Below, piece by piece: positions 1 to 7,627 of a stretch of 9,614 nt of DNA. The first letter of the stretch is position 1. Each line of letters opens with the position of its first letter. Where the stretch lies: contig JAAXIW010000081.1 of the NCBI GenBank assembly GCA_012270135.1, positions 1-9,614 on the forward strand, written 5' to 3'. The translations under genes and the position numbers were made by a program. The notes under the pieces are model-generated. The model was not told the origin of the DNA, did not search any database, and worked only from the letters and a program-made list of their open reading frames with translations. The DNA is from Brevundimonas sp. Its GTDB lineage: Bacteria > Pseudomonadota > Alphaproteobacteria > Caulobacterales > Caulobacteraceae.

Positions 1-2
1 TC

Positions 3-494
3 TCCGCCTTGGCCGTGGCGACCGATTTCGAGAACATGGTGAAAGATGGCGACAAGCTCGCCGCCATCGCCCCGAACGGGGTCGTGAAGTTGCCCCTCAC
101 TTGGGACGGCCTGCGCGCCACCCGCGTCTTCGCCGACAAGGGGATCAAGACCAACGTCACCCTCTGCTTCTCCGCCGCCCAGGCCATGCTGGCCGCCAAG
201 GCCGGCGCCACCTTCGTCTCGCCCTTCGTCGGCCGGCTCGAGGATCACGGCGCCGACGGCATCGGCCTGCTCGAGGAGCTCCGGGTCCTCTACGACACCC
301 ATGACTTCGCCACAGAGATCCTCGCCGCCAGCCTTCGCAACCCCGGCCATGTCTCGGCCGCGGCCGTCGCCGGCGCCGACGCCGCCACCCTCCCGGCCGA
401 CACTTTCAAGGCCCTGGTCAAACACCCGTTAACCGACAAGGGGCTTGATGCCTTCCTGGCGGACTGGGGCAAGACCGGCCAGTCCATCCTCTAA
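3..494 (+). CDS. Fructose-6-phosphate aldolase/transaldolase-like protein, 3' end only
   Basis: Partial gene whose frame is open to the left edge; about 163 residues are present and roughly 50 N-terminal residues are missing compared with the usual ~215-residue small transaldolase family (FSA/TalC type). The TTG at position 9 is inside the family-conserved region and is not a credible start. Visible family signatures are VATDFENM, then VVKLPLTWDGL with the Schiff-base lysine encoded at 87-89, NVTLCFSAAQA, GATFVSPFVGRLED, TEILAASLRNP and the C-terminal HPLTDKGLDAFLADWGKTGQSIL-type ending. Family members are cytoplasmic TIM-barrel enzymes that cleave or transfer three-carbon units of sugar phosphates; whether this one acts as transaldolase or as F6P aldolase cannot be told from the fragment. 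It lies 21 nt upstream of the DUF484 gene, so probably in one operon with it and xerC. Family assignment is secure; exact substrate is not. Confidence 0.93.
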   Translation, partial: SALAVATDFENMVKDGDKLAAIAPNGVVKLPLTWDGLRATRVFADKGIKTNVTLCFSAAQAMLAAKAGATFVSPFVGRLEDHGADGIGLLEELRVLYDTHDFATEILAASLRNPGHVSAAAVAGADAATLPADTFKALVKHPLTDKGLDAFLADWGKTGQSIL

Positions 495-504
495 CCAAGC
501 CTCG

Positions 505-509
505 AGGAG
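505..509 (+). promoter_or_regulatory. Ribosome binding site of the DUF484 gene
   Basis: AGGAG inside GAGGAGAGG, 6 nt before the GTG at 516. It decides for the GTG start, since no ATG lies nearby in this frame. Confidence 0.7.
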
Positions 510-515
510 AGGTCT

Positions 516-1217
516 GTGAGCGTTTCGCCTGACCTCTCCGCCGCCGAACCCGGCCCGCACTGGCCGGAAATCCGCGCCTGGCTGCAGGCCAACCCGCAGA
601 CCTTGCTCGACGACCGCTCCCTGCTGGAGGAGATCGGCCTCAAGCCGCACGGCCGCAACGTCGTCGAGTTCGGCCGCGCCGCCCTGACCCGGCTGGAGGA
701 AGCCGCCGAGCGCGAGGCTGACGCCCGCCAGCGGCTCGAGGCGGTCGCCCGGGCCAAGATCGCCGCCCAGACCCCGACCCATGTCGCCGCGCTGGACCTG
801 ATGGAGGCGCGCAGCCCGTCCGACCTGGCCCGCCGCCTCGACGGCGCTTCGCAGGGGCGTTTCGGCCTTGCCGCCGCCGTGATCGCCCTGGAGAAGCCCG
901 GCGCCGTGCCGTTCGGCTGGAAGTCCCTCGAAGCCGGCGGCGTCGACAAGCTGCTCGGCGAGCACGGCCTGACCTGGCTGGGCCCCAATTTCGACGGCCT
1001 CGGCCTGTTCGGCGCGAGCGGGGACGCGGTGAAGTCCGTGGCCCTGATCCGCATGTCCCCGGTCTTCCCCGGCGACGAGCCGGGCGCCCGCCCCGCCCTC
1101 TGCGCCTTCGGGTCTCCCGAAGAAGACGGCTTCACCCCGACCATGGGCTGCGAACTGGTCGCCTTCATCGCCCGGGTGGTCGAGCGCACGGCCGAACGAT
1201 GGCCCATTCTCAGCTGA
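516..1217 (+). CDS. DUF484 family protein
   Basis: A 233-residue cytoplasmic protein starting with GTG. The N-terminal part (about residues 15-53) carries the DUF484 signature: a WLQANPQTLLDD-type segment followed by a short leucine-rich helix and KPHGRNVVEFGRAAL. Residues about 55-85 are charged and helical (likely coiled coil), and about 90-228 fit the GAF-like domain known for this family, ending in a segment resembling LVAFIARVVERTAERWP. The biochemical role of DUF484 is not established; the family is known for sitting directly upstream of xerC, as here. The stop overlaps the start of xerC by 19 nt, which suggests translational coupling. No catalytic motif is visible. I am confident of the family and do not assign a function. 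Confidence 0.9.
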   Translation: MSVSPDLSAAEPGPHWPEIRAWLQANPQTLLDDRSLLEEIGLKPHGRNVVEFGRAALTRLEEAAEREADARQRLEAVARAKIAAQTPTHVAALDLMEARSPSDLARRLDGASQGRFGLAAAVIALEKPGAVPFGWKSLEAGGVDKLLGEHGLTWLGPNFDGLGLFGASGDAVKSVALIRMSPVFPGDEPGARPALCAFGSPEEDGFTPTMGCELVAFIARVVERTAERWPILS

Positions 1218-2140
1218 CCGCGCCCGACAGCGCCGACGCGGCGCGGGCCGCCTGGCTTGAGCATCTCGCTCACGAGCGCCGCCTGTCGCCCCGCACGCTC
1301 GAGGCCTACGGCCACATCGGCCGCCTCTACCTCGCCTTCCTGCGGCGCCACCGGGGAGAGGCCCCGAGCCTCGCCGACCTCGGCGGCGTCACCCCCGCCG
1401 AGCTCCGCGCCCATCTCGCCGAGCGCCGCTCCGGCGACCGCCCGTTGAACGCCCGTTCGATCAGCCAGACCCTGTCGGCGATCCGCACCTTCCACGCCTT
1501 CCTCGACCGCCGCTGCGGCGTGCCTGCGCCCCAGCTGACCCTGGTCCGCGGCCCGCGGGTCAAGGCCTCCCTGCCCCGCCCCGTCAGCGAGGACCAGGCC
1601 CGCGGCCTGATGCAGGAACCCGCCGCCGATCCCGACGCCGAACCGTGGGAGGCGGCCCGCGACCGCGCCGTCCTGACCCTGCTCTACGGCTGCGGCCTGC
1701 GCATTTCCGAGGGTTTGTCCCTGACCCGGGCCGACGCCCCCCTGCCCGAGGCCCTGCGCATCACCGGCAAGGGCGGCAAGACCCGGCTGGCGCCCGTCCT
1801 GCCCGCCGTCCGTCAGGCCGTCGACGCCTACCTCGCCCTCCAGCCCTTCCCCCTGACCCCGGAGGACGCCCTGTTCCGCGCCCGTCGCGGGGGCCCGCTC
1901 GGCCCGCGCCACGTCCAGGCCACGGTCCAGCGGCTGCGCGGCCGGCTCGGCCTGCCCGCCAGCGCCACGCCGCACGCCCTGCGCCACAGCTTCGCCACCC
2001 ATCTGCTCGGCGCCGGGGCCGACCTGCGCTCGATCCAGGAACTGCTCGGCCACGCCAGCCTGTCGACGACCCAGAAATACACCGCCGTCGACGCCGCCCG
2101 CCTGCTCGACGCCTATGCATCGGCTCACCCCCGGGCCTAG
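1199..2140 (+). CDS. xerC: Tyrosine recombinase XerC
   Basis: A 313-residue site-specific recombinase that with XerD resolves chromosome dimers at dif during cell division. The N-terminal SAM-like core-binding domain spans about residues 13-107 (LSPRTLEAYGHIGRLYLAFL, then NARSISQTLSAIRTFHAFL). The catalytic domain covers about 125-310 with all six active-site residues in place: R168 in YGCGLRISEGLSL, K191 in TGKGGKTR, H259 and R262 in PHALRHSFATHLL, H285 in ELLGHASLSTTQKYT, and the nucleophile Y294. Length is normal for XerC/D. The choice of XerC over XerD or another integrase rests mainly on the DUF484 neighbour and general likeness. The ATG lies inside the end of the DUF484 gene and has no strong ribosome binding site of its own, so translation is probably coupled. 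Nothing suggests a mobile integrase: there is no tRNA or attachment repeat nearby. Confidence 0.93.
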   Translation: MAHSQLTAPDSADAARAAWLEHLAHERRLSPRTLEAYGHIGRLYLAFLRRHRGEAPSLADLGGVTPAELRAHLAERRSGDRPLNARSISQTLSAIRTFHAFLDRRCGVPAPQLTLVRGPRVKASLPRPVSEDQARGLMQEPAADPDAEPWEAARDRAVLTLLYGCGLRISEGLSLTRADAPLPEALRITGKGGKTRLAPVLPAVRQAVDAYLALQPFPLTPEDALFRARRGGPLGPRHVQATVQRLRGRLGLPASATPHALRHSFATHLLGAGADLRSIQELLGHASLSTTQKYTAVDAARLLDAYASAHPRA

Positions 2141-2158
2141 ACTGCCGCTTCAGAACGC

Positions 2159-2165
2159 GGGGAGG
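2159..2165 (+). promoter_or_regulatory. Ribosome binding site pointing to a CTG start
   Basis: GGGGAGG lies 5 nt upstream of CTG at 2171. It is the only strong Shine-Dalgarno sequence between the xerC stop and the protease, and is too far (44 nt) to serve the GTG at 2210. Confidence 0.55.
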
Positions 2166-2170
2166 CGGCT

Positions 2171-3115
2171 CTGCAGGACGGTGCGATCCCGATCCCGAAC
2201 CGGCGCGAGGTGGCGCTCGGCCTGACCGGCCTGCTGGCCGGCGGGCCCGCGTTCGCCCAGGAACCGGAGGCGCCCGAGCCCCGGTTGCTGGCCAATCTGC
2301 TGACGCGGATGGCCCTGCGGGTCACTATCAACGGCCGCCGCGGCGCGCTCTTCGTGCTCGACACCGGCGCCGGGCGAACCGTCATCGCCGAAGACCTCGC
2401 GCGGGCGTGGGAGCTGCCGCCACGGCCGCCGGTCCTCGTTCACGGCCTGACGGCGGCCCAGACGGCCCCGACCGTGCACATCAATCGTCTCAGCGTCGGC
2501 GGACGGCGCATCCAGGACCTGCAGGCCCCGGTCTTTCCGCGCGCGGCCCTGGCCGCCGACGGCCTGATCGGTCTCGATGTGCTGGGCCGGTTCCGGCTGG
2601 ACCTGAACATCGCGAGGCGCAGCGTCCAGATGAGGCCATCGGGACCCGATGTGGTGGCGGTCGGGGACGCCGGACACAGAGCCACCCGCCTGCCGACCCA
2701 GGAACGCCCCGCCCAGCGTGGCCGTTTCGGCGCGCTCATTCTGAAAGGCTTCGTCGAAGGCCGGGAGGTCGACGTCTTCGTCGATACGGGCGCCCAGTAT
2801 TCGATCGGCAATCTCGCCCTGCTCCGCTCGGTCGGCGGCGATCCGGCGGGGCTGGAGCGGATCACCGTCTACGGCGTCACCGGCCAGGTGATGGCGGCCG
2901 CCAGCGGCCATGTCCGCGACCTGCGCCTCGGAACCCAGCGTCTCGGACCGACGCCCCTGCTGTTCGCCGATCTTCACGCCTTCCAGGTGCTGGAACTGAT
3001 CGAGCGGCCGGCGCTGCTGATCGGCGCCGACCTGCTCTACCGCTTCCGCGAGGTGACCCTCGACTTCGGCCGCTCGCGCATGGCCTTCCGGGGACTGCGG
3101 AGACCGTCTCGATGA
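2171..3115 (+). CDS. Secreted two-domain retropepsin-like aspartic protease
   Basis: A clan AA aspartic protease with two tandem retropepsin-like halves in one chain. Numbering from the GTG at 2210 (301 residues), the first half has the catalytic DTGA at 51-54 and the matching LIGLDVLGRFRLDL at 119-132; the second half has DTGA at 192-195 and LLIGADLLYRFREVTLDF at 269-286. Retropepsins need two DTG motifs to form one active site, so this chain could fold as its own dimer. I chose CTG 2171 (314 residues) because it follows a strong ribosome binding site and adds NRRE before a hydrophobic stretch ending PAFA, giving a twin-arginine-like signal peptide with cleavage likely before QEPEAPEP. From GTG 2210 the signal would lack its basic n-region and have no spaced ribosome binding site. 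The frame is bounded on the left by the xerC stop. It probably acts in the periplasm; substrate unknown. The family is sure; the start is less so (GTG 2210 is the conventional alternative). Confidence 0.85.
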   Translation: MQDGAIPIPNRREVALGLTGLLAGGPAFAQEPEAPEPRLLANLLTRMALRVTINGRRGALFVLDTGAGRTVIAEDLARAWELPPRPPVLVHGLTAAQTAPTVHINRLSVGGRRIQDLQAPVFPRAALAADGLIGLDVLGRFRLDLNIARRSVQMRPSGPDVVAVGDAGHRATRLPTQERPAQRGRFGALILKGFVEGREVDVFVDTGAQYSIGNLALLRSVGGDPAGLERITVYGVTGQVMAAASGHVRDLRLGTQRLGPTPLLFADLHAFQVLELIERPALLIGADLLYRFREVTLDFGRSRMAFRGLRRPSR

Positions 3116-3155
3116 CCGGACTCAGCCAAAAGCTCAAAAATGGGACAGCCGCATC

Positions 3156-3695
3156 ATGCTCAAGACCGCCGCCTGGGTATGGATGCCCGCCTGTCTGCTG
3201 TTCATGGTTGCGGGATGCGAGAATCCGCGTCCGGCGAATTCCGCTCCGGCGATCGGTTCGACCAAACCGGACGTTCGCTATACCTCCCTCGCCGTCTATC
3301 CCGAGGCGACTTCAGTCCGTCTCAAGGTTCACGACCTGGGTTACGACGAGGCGGGGCGCCAACAGTTCAGCCAACCGGAAGGGCGGCGACTGACGGACGA
3401 GCAGCGAAGGCGGTTCGAAATGGCGTTCCGACAGGCCGAAGTCATCCGGCGGCCACCGCCGGGCGACGATGTGGAGACGGCATCCGCCTGTTTCATCCCG
3501 CACCACTTCTTCGAATACCTTGACCGGGCTGGTCGGGTCATTGGCGAGGTGGCCGTTTGCTTCTGTTGCGAGGGCGCCCGGTTCTCACCTTCGATCGGCC
3601 GCTGGGACGCGGATTCCTACGTTGACGAGGACATCGCCGCCATCAAGACGCTCGTGGAGGACATGGGCCTTCCCACAGACGTGGGCTGCGGCTAG
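3156..3695 (+). CDS. Small lipoprotein of unknown function with CFCC motif
   Basis: A 179-residue protein that I do not assign to a named family. Residues 1-20 form a lipoprotein signal peptide with one basic residue (K3), a hydrophobic core and lipobox VAGC, so C21 would be lipidated and the protein anchored in the envelope. Residue 22 is glutamate, not aspartate, so outer-membrane delivery is plausible. The mature part holds LTDEQRRRFEMAFRQAEVIRRPPP (about 79-102), then HHFFEYLDRAGRVIGEVAVCFCC (116-138), resembling small secreted proteins with a beta-hairpin and a clustered CxCC. Cysteines in the mature part are C112, C135, C137, C138 and C178. Start codon ATG 3156 has only a weak GGGA-type ribosome binding site. 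Third codon positions look noticeably richer in A and T than in the neighbours, suggesting lower expression or a different origin. It lies 40 nt after the protease, perhaps in the same transcript. Confidence 0.75.
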   Translation: MLKTAAWVWMPACLLFMVAGCENPRPANSAPAIGSTKPDVRYTSLAVYPEATSVRLKVHDLGYDEAGRQQFSQPEGRRLTDEQRRRFEMAFRQAEVIRRPPPGDDVETASACFIPHHFFEYLDRAGRVIGEVAVCFCCEGARFSPSIGRWDADSYVDEDIAAIKTLVEDMGLPTDVGCG

Positions 3696-3699
3696 CCGC
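3688..3699 (+). repeat. 12-bp perfect palindrome between convergent genes
   Basis: GCGGCTAGCCGC reads the same on both strands. It contains the TAG stop of the lipoprotein gene and most of the 6-nt gap before the lpdA stop. It could form a short hairpin (4-bp stem, CTAG loop) in transcripts from either side, but there is no U tract, so a terminator role is only a guess. Confidence 0.4.
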
Positions 3700-3701
3700 T
3701 A

Positions 3702-5111
<1,410 letters not shown>

Positions 5112-5149
5112 GGGGTCTCTCGTTTCTCTGGGCGCGGGGGAGCGCGCGG

Positions 5150-5177
5150 AACCTAGCGGCGCGCGGGTGCGCGTCAA
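5150..5177 (-). promoter_or_regulatory. Housekeeping sigma promoter of lpdA
   Basis: On the minus strand TTGACGC (5177-5171) is followed after 13 nt by GCTAGGTT (5157-5150). This matches the Caulobacter sigma-73 consensus (TTGaCgS, 10-14 nt, GCtANAWC) at all seven -35 positions and most -10 positions. Transcription would begin near 5142, giving a leader of about 30 nt before ATG 5111. It lies in the 99-nt gap between lpdA and the upstream membrane-protein gene. Confidence 0.6.
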
Positions 5178-5210
5178 CCGTCCCGACCGATATAGGCGCT
5201 CCGGCGTGCT

Positions 5211-5693
5211 CTAGTAGGCGAACTGGCCCGGCGTCCGCGCCCGGCGGATGCGGCGCCCGGCGATCACCACCAGCAGGCCCAGGATCACCAGCCCCCCCAG
5301 GGTCAGCCAGAGCGGATCCACAGGCAGGCTCGAGGCCGCCTCCGGCGCCGACATCGTGGCCGGACCCGAGCGAGCGGCGTCTCCGCCCTGTTGGGCCAGG
5401 GCCAGCCGCAGGGCCGCGTCGGCGATGAAGGCGAGGAAATAGGCGATGGCCGATTTCGAATTCCCCGAACCCAGCATCAGGGCCGAGATCACATAGAGGC
5501 CGATGGCTCCGGCCCACAGCGCCCAGGCGGGAAGGAAGCCGAACAGTTCGCCGCCGCCCTGCGCCTCTGCGCCCGCGCGCATGGCGGCCGCTTCCGGACC
5601 GGCGCCTTCGAAGAAGGGGGACAGGAACGGCCAGGCGAGCCATCCGGCATAGGCCAGAACCGCCAGAACCACGACAAAACGCAACAACTTCAT
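5211..5693 (-). CDS. Four-helix membrane protein of unknown function
   Basis: A 160-residue integral membrane protein that I do not recognise. Hydrophobic segments lie at about residues 4-24, 54-74, 81-100 and 127-146; the loop 28-50 is rich in alanine, glycine and glutamate, and the last helix is followed by a basic RRIRRAR tail (147-153), which by the positive-inside rule would be cytoplasmic. The first segment could alternatively be an uncleaved signal anchor. ATG 5693 has a good GGGAGG ribosome binding site 7 nt upstream (5701-5706). It lies 99 nt upstream of lpdA in the same direction, but lpdA has its own promoter, so a functional link is not implied. No conserved catalytic or ligand-binding residues are apparent. 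Composition and codon use look native, so I take it as a real gene. Confidence 0.8.
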   Translation of the reverse strand: MKLLRFVVVLAVLAYAGWLAWPFLSPFFEGAGPEAAAMRAGAEAQGGGELFGFLPAWALWAGAIGLYVISALMLGSGNSKSAIAYFLAFIADAALRLALAQQGGDAARSGPATMSAPEAASSLPVDPLWLTLGGLVILGLLVVIAGRRIRRARTPGQFAY

Positions 5694-5720
5694 GATCGAC
5701 CCTCCCGCAGACCGTTAACC

Positions 5721-5749
5721 ATTCTACACCGCTACGCGAACGGCGCCAG
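5721..5749 (-). promoter_or_regulatory. Possible promoter of the four-helix membrane protein gene
   Basis: In the 68-nt gap after the kinase stop, the minus strand has CTGGCG (5749-5744), 17 nt, then TAGAAT (5726-5721), which fits a -10 box at five of six positions with a weak -35. The leader to ATG 5693 would be under 30 nt. The gap is visibly less GC-rich than its surroundings (GGTTAACGG just downstream), as promoters often are here. Confidence 0.35.
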
Positions 5750-5761
5750 TCGAGGCGATGC

Positions 5762-7531
5762 TCAGGCGCGAACCGCCGGAAGGGTGATCGAGACCTCCGC
5801 GCCCTGGCCGGGCCGGCTGTCGATCGACAGCACCCCGCCGGACTGGCGGGCGAAGGCGTAGGCCTGCGACAGGCCCAGGCCCGCCGCGCCCTCGCGGGTC
5901 GTGAAGAAAGGTTCCACGGCGCGGGCCGCCATGTCGCGGTCCATGCCCGGACCGCTGTCGCGAACGCTGAGGCGCTGGCCGCCCTCCATCAGGCTCTCCA
6001 GCCGCACCGCCACCGAGCCCTGGCCTTCGACGGCCTCGACGGCGTTACGGGTCAGGGCCTTGACCGCGCCCTCGAACGCCACCGGATCCAACCGCGCCGG
6101 GGCGGGTTCGGCAGGCCCCTCGATCATCAGATCGACGCCGGAGCCCGCCAGTTCGCGCAGTCGGCCCTCCATCCCCTTCAGCAGCACGCCGGCGTCCATC
6201 ACCCGCAGCACGGGCTCGTCGTCGCCCTGCGAGAAAGCGGTCAGCCGACGGGTCAGCAGTTCGCCCTTCTGGCCGGCGGCCAGTGCGGCCTGGCCGATGC
6301 GGCGCACCCGGGCCGGGTCATCGGCCTGGCGCAGCATCATGTCCAGCGCGCCGGTCATGACGCCCAGCACGGCGTTGAAATCGTGAGCCAGCCCGCCGGT
6401 CAGGCGACCGACGCTCTCCATCCGGCGACCGCCCTGCAGTTCAGCCTCGGCTTCCTCACGGACCCGGGCCGCGGCGACGCGAGCCTCCTCGGCTTCGCGC
6501 CGGGCGGCCGCCGCGGCGGCCAGCGCCTCGGCGGCGGCTTCGCGGGCGGCCTCGGCCTCCGCGCGCAGGGCCTCGTCGGTCACCGCGTCAGGCGCAGGCT
6601 CGGCAGGCTCGGCGACCGGCGCCGGTTCGGCCCGCTCTCCCGCCAGCAGCAGGGCGTCGACCTGTCCGTCGGCGCCGGTCAGCGGCAGCATCGACCAGCG
6701 GATGCCCTCGGCGGCGCCCCGCCTCGACACGATCGGCTCGGCCTCCCCGGCGGGCGCGGCCAGTCCGGCGCGCAGCGACTGGCGGCCCTCGACGCGCTCG
6801 TCCTCGTCGAGGAACAGGTCGGCGAAATCGCCGTCGGCCGTATCGCGGCCCAGCACCAGCAGGGCCGTCCGGTTGGCCTCGCGCACCCCTCCGTCAGGGC
6901 CGACCACGACCAGGGCGCTGGAGGCGGCGTCGAACACCCGCCGGGTCAGACCGTCGTCGGTCGCCGGAGTTTCCGGTGCGGTGATTTCAGGCGTGATCAG
7001 GCCCTCGGTCTCGACCAGGGCGGCCGTGGAACCGGTGATCTGACCCAGCTCGTTCTCGATCGGCATGGCCGTGACCGAGACCAGCATCTTGCGGCGCGAG
7101 GCGGGGTTGGCCAGCAGGTGCTGGAAGCCCTTCACCGTCTGGCCGCGCAGGGCCCGGGCGCTGGGCAGCAGGTCCGGCGGAATGGGCCGTCCATCCGGGA
7201 AGGTGATGCCCCAGGTCGCCGAGTGGAACCGCAGGCCGATCAGTTCCGCGTCGCGGCGGCCCAGCAGCTGGTGCGCGGCGCGGTTGGCGAACACGAACTT
7301 GCCCTGCCGGTCGGTCTCGACCAGCGCCACCGGAATGGCGTTGAGAGTCTCGAACAGCCGTTTCTGGGAATCCTCAGCGACGCGCTGCACCAGATCGAGC
7401 TGACCCGAGGCGTCGACATGGCGCGAGCGGTTGGTCGCGGCCAGCCACAGGCCGATCAGGCCGACGACCCATCCGACGGCCGCCAGGCCGCCGAGAACCC
7501 ACACCCAGTTGACCTGGCCTTCCAGAAACAT
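5762..7531 (-). CDS. Membrane-anchored PAS sensor histidine kinase
   Basis: A 589-residue sensor kinase. One transmembrane helix (about 9-31) anchors it, with almost nothing outside the membrane, so sensing is likely cytoplasmic or intramembrane. A clear PAS domain spans about 55-175 (ETLNAIPVALVETDRQGKF, FANRAAHQLLGR) and a degenerate second PAS about 195-298 (VFDAASSALVVVGPDGGVREANR). A proline/alanine/glutamate linker and an Ala/Glu-rich coiled coil (about 316-366) lead to the dimerisation domain with phospho-acceptor H383 in GGLAHDFNAVLG. The ATPase domain has N496 (LTRNAVEAV), DSGPGM (525-530), FFTTR and GLGLSQAYAF (551-560). There is no receiver domain and no response regulator gene in the window, so its partner is unknown. 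Start: ATG 7531 places the helix near the N-terminus; ATG 7579 and TTG 7588 would add 16 or 19 residues but lack a ribosome binding site. The last PAS and kinase assignments are from motif reading. Confidence 0.88.
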   Translation of the reverse strand: MFLEGQVNWVWVLGGLAAVGWVVGLIGLWLAATNRSRHVDASGQLDLVQRVAEDSQKRLFETLNAIPVALVETDRQGKFVFANRAAHQLLGRRDAELIGLRFHSATWGITFPDGRPIPPDLLPSARALRGQTVKGFQHLLANPASRRKMLVSVTAMPIENELGQITGSTAALVETEGLITPEITAPETPATDDGLTRRVFDAASSALVVVGPDGGVREANRTALLVLGRDTADGDFADLFLDEDERVEGRQSLRAGLAAPAGEAEPIVSRRGAAEGIRWSMLPLTGADGQVDALLLAGERAEPAPVAEPAEPAPDAVTDEALRAEAEAAREAAAEALAAAAAARREAEEARVAAARVREEAEAELQGGRRMESVGRLTGGLAHDFNAVLGVMTGALDMMLRQADDPARVRRIGQAALAAGQKGELLTRRLTAFSQGDDEPVLRVMDAGVLLKGMEGRLRELAGSGVDLMIEGPAEPAPARLDPVAFEGAVKALTRNAVEAVEGQGSVAVRLESLMEGGQRLSVRDSGPGMDRDMAARAVEPFFTTREGAAGLGLSQAYAFARQSGGVLSIDSRPGQGAEVSITLPAVRA

Positions 7532-7552
7532 GCGTCCCGACTGTCCCGTTCT

Positions 7553-7567
7553 GGCGCCCGCGGCGCC
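7553..7567 (-). repeat. GC hairpin in the kinase leader
   Basis: GGCGCC, a 3-nt CGC loop, and GGCGCC again form a perfect 6-bp stem starting 21 nt before ATG 7531. It could slow ribosome access or mark the end of the upstream transcript, but without a U tract it is not a standard terminator. If the gene instead starts at 7579, it is coding. Confidence 0.35.
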
Positions 7568-7627
7568 CCTTCGGGCCATACACTGCAAACGGCGAACCGG
7601 AACGGCCCGGTTTCCCCGTCAAGGCGA

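Noticed and set aside
491..2128. 545-codon open frame on the - strand opposite DUF484 and xerC
   Set aside because: Low-complexity Gly/Gln/Arg/Ala product typical of the mirror frame of a GC-rich gene; both genes on the + strand have intact family motifs throughout.
1199..2140. xerC as an integrase of a mobile island
   Set aside because: It sits with DUF484 and the aldolase in a conserved-looking housekeeping context; no tRNA, attachment repeats or phage genes are seen.
1645..3393. 582-codon open frame on the + strand across xerC, the protease and the lipoprotein
   Set aside because: Arg/Pro-rich product running out of frame through three recognisable genes; it results from the lack of stop codons at high GC.
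5112..5177. N-terminal extension of LpdA from TTG 5177
   Set aside because: The extension is Arg/Pro-rich, unlike any E3 start, and its first codon is part of the -35 box of a well-matched promoter.
7616..7622. TTGACGG on the - strand before the kinase, as a promoter
   Set aside because: It is a good -35 box but no fitting -10 box follows at 10-14 or 17 nt, so a promoter cannot be supported.
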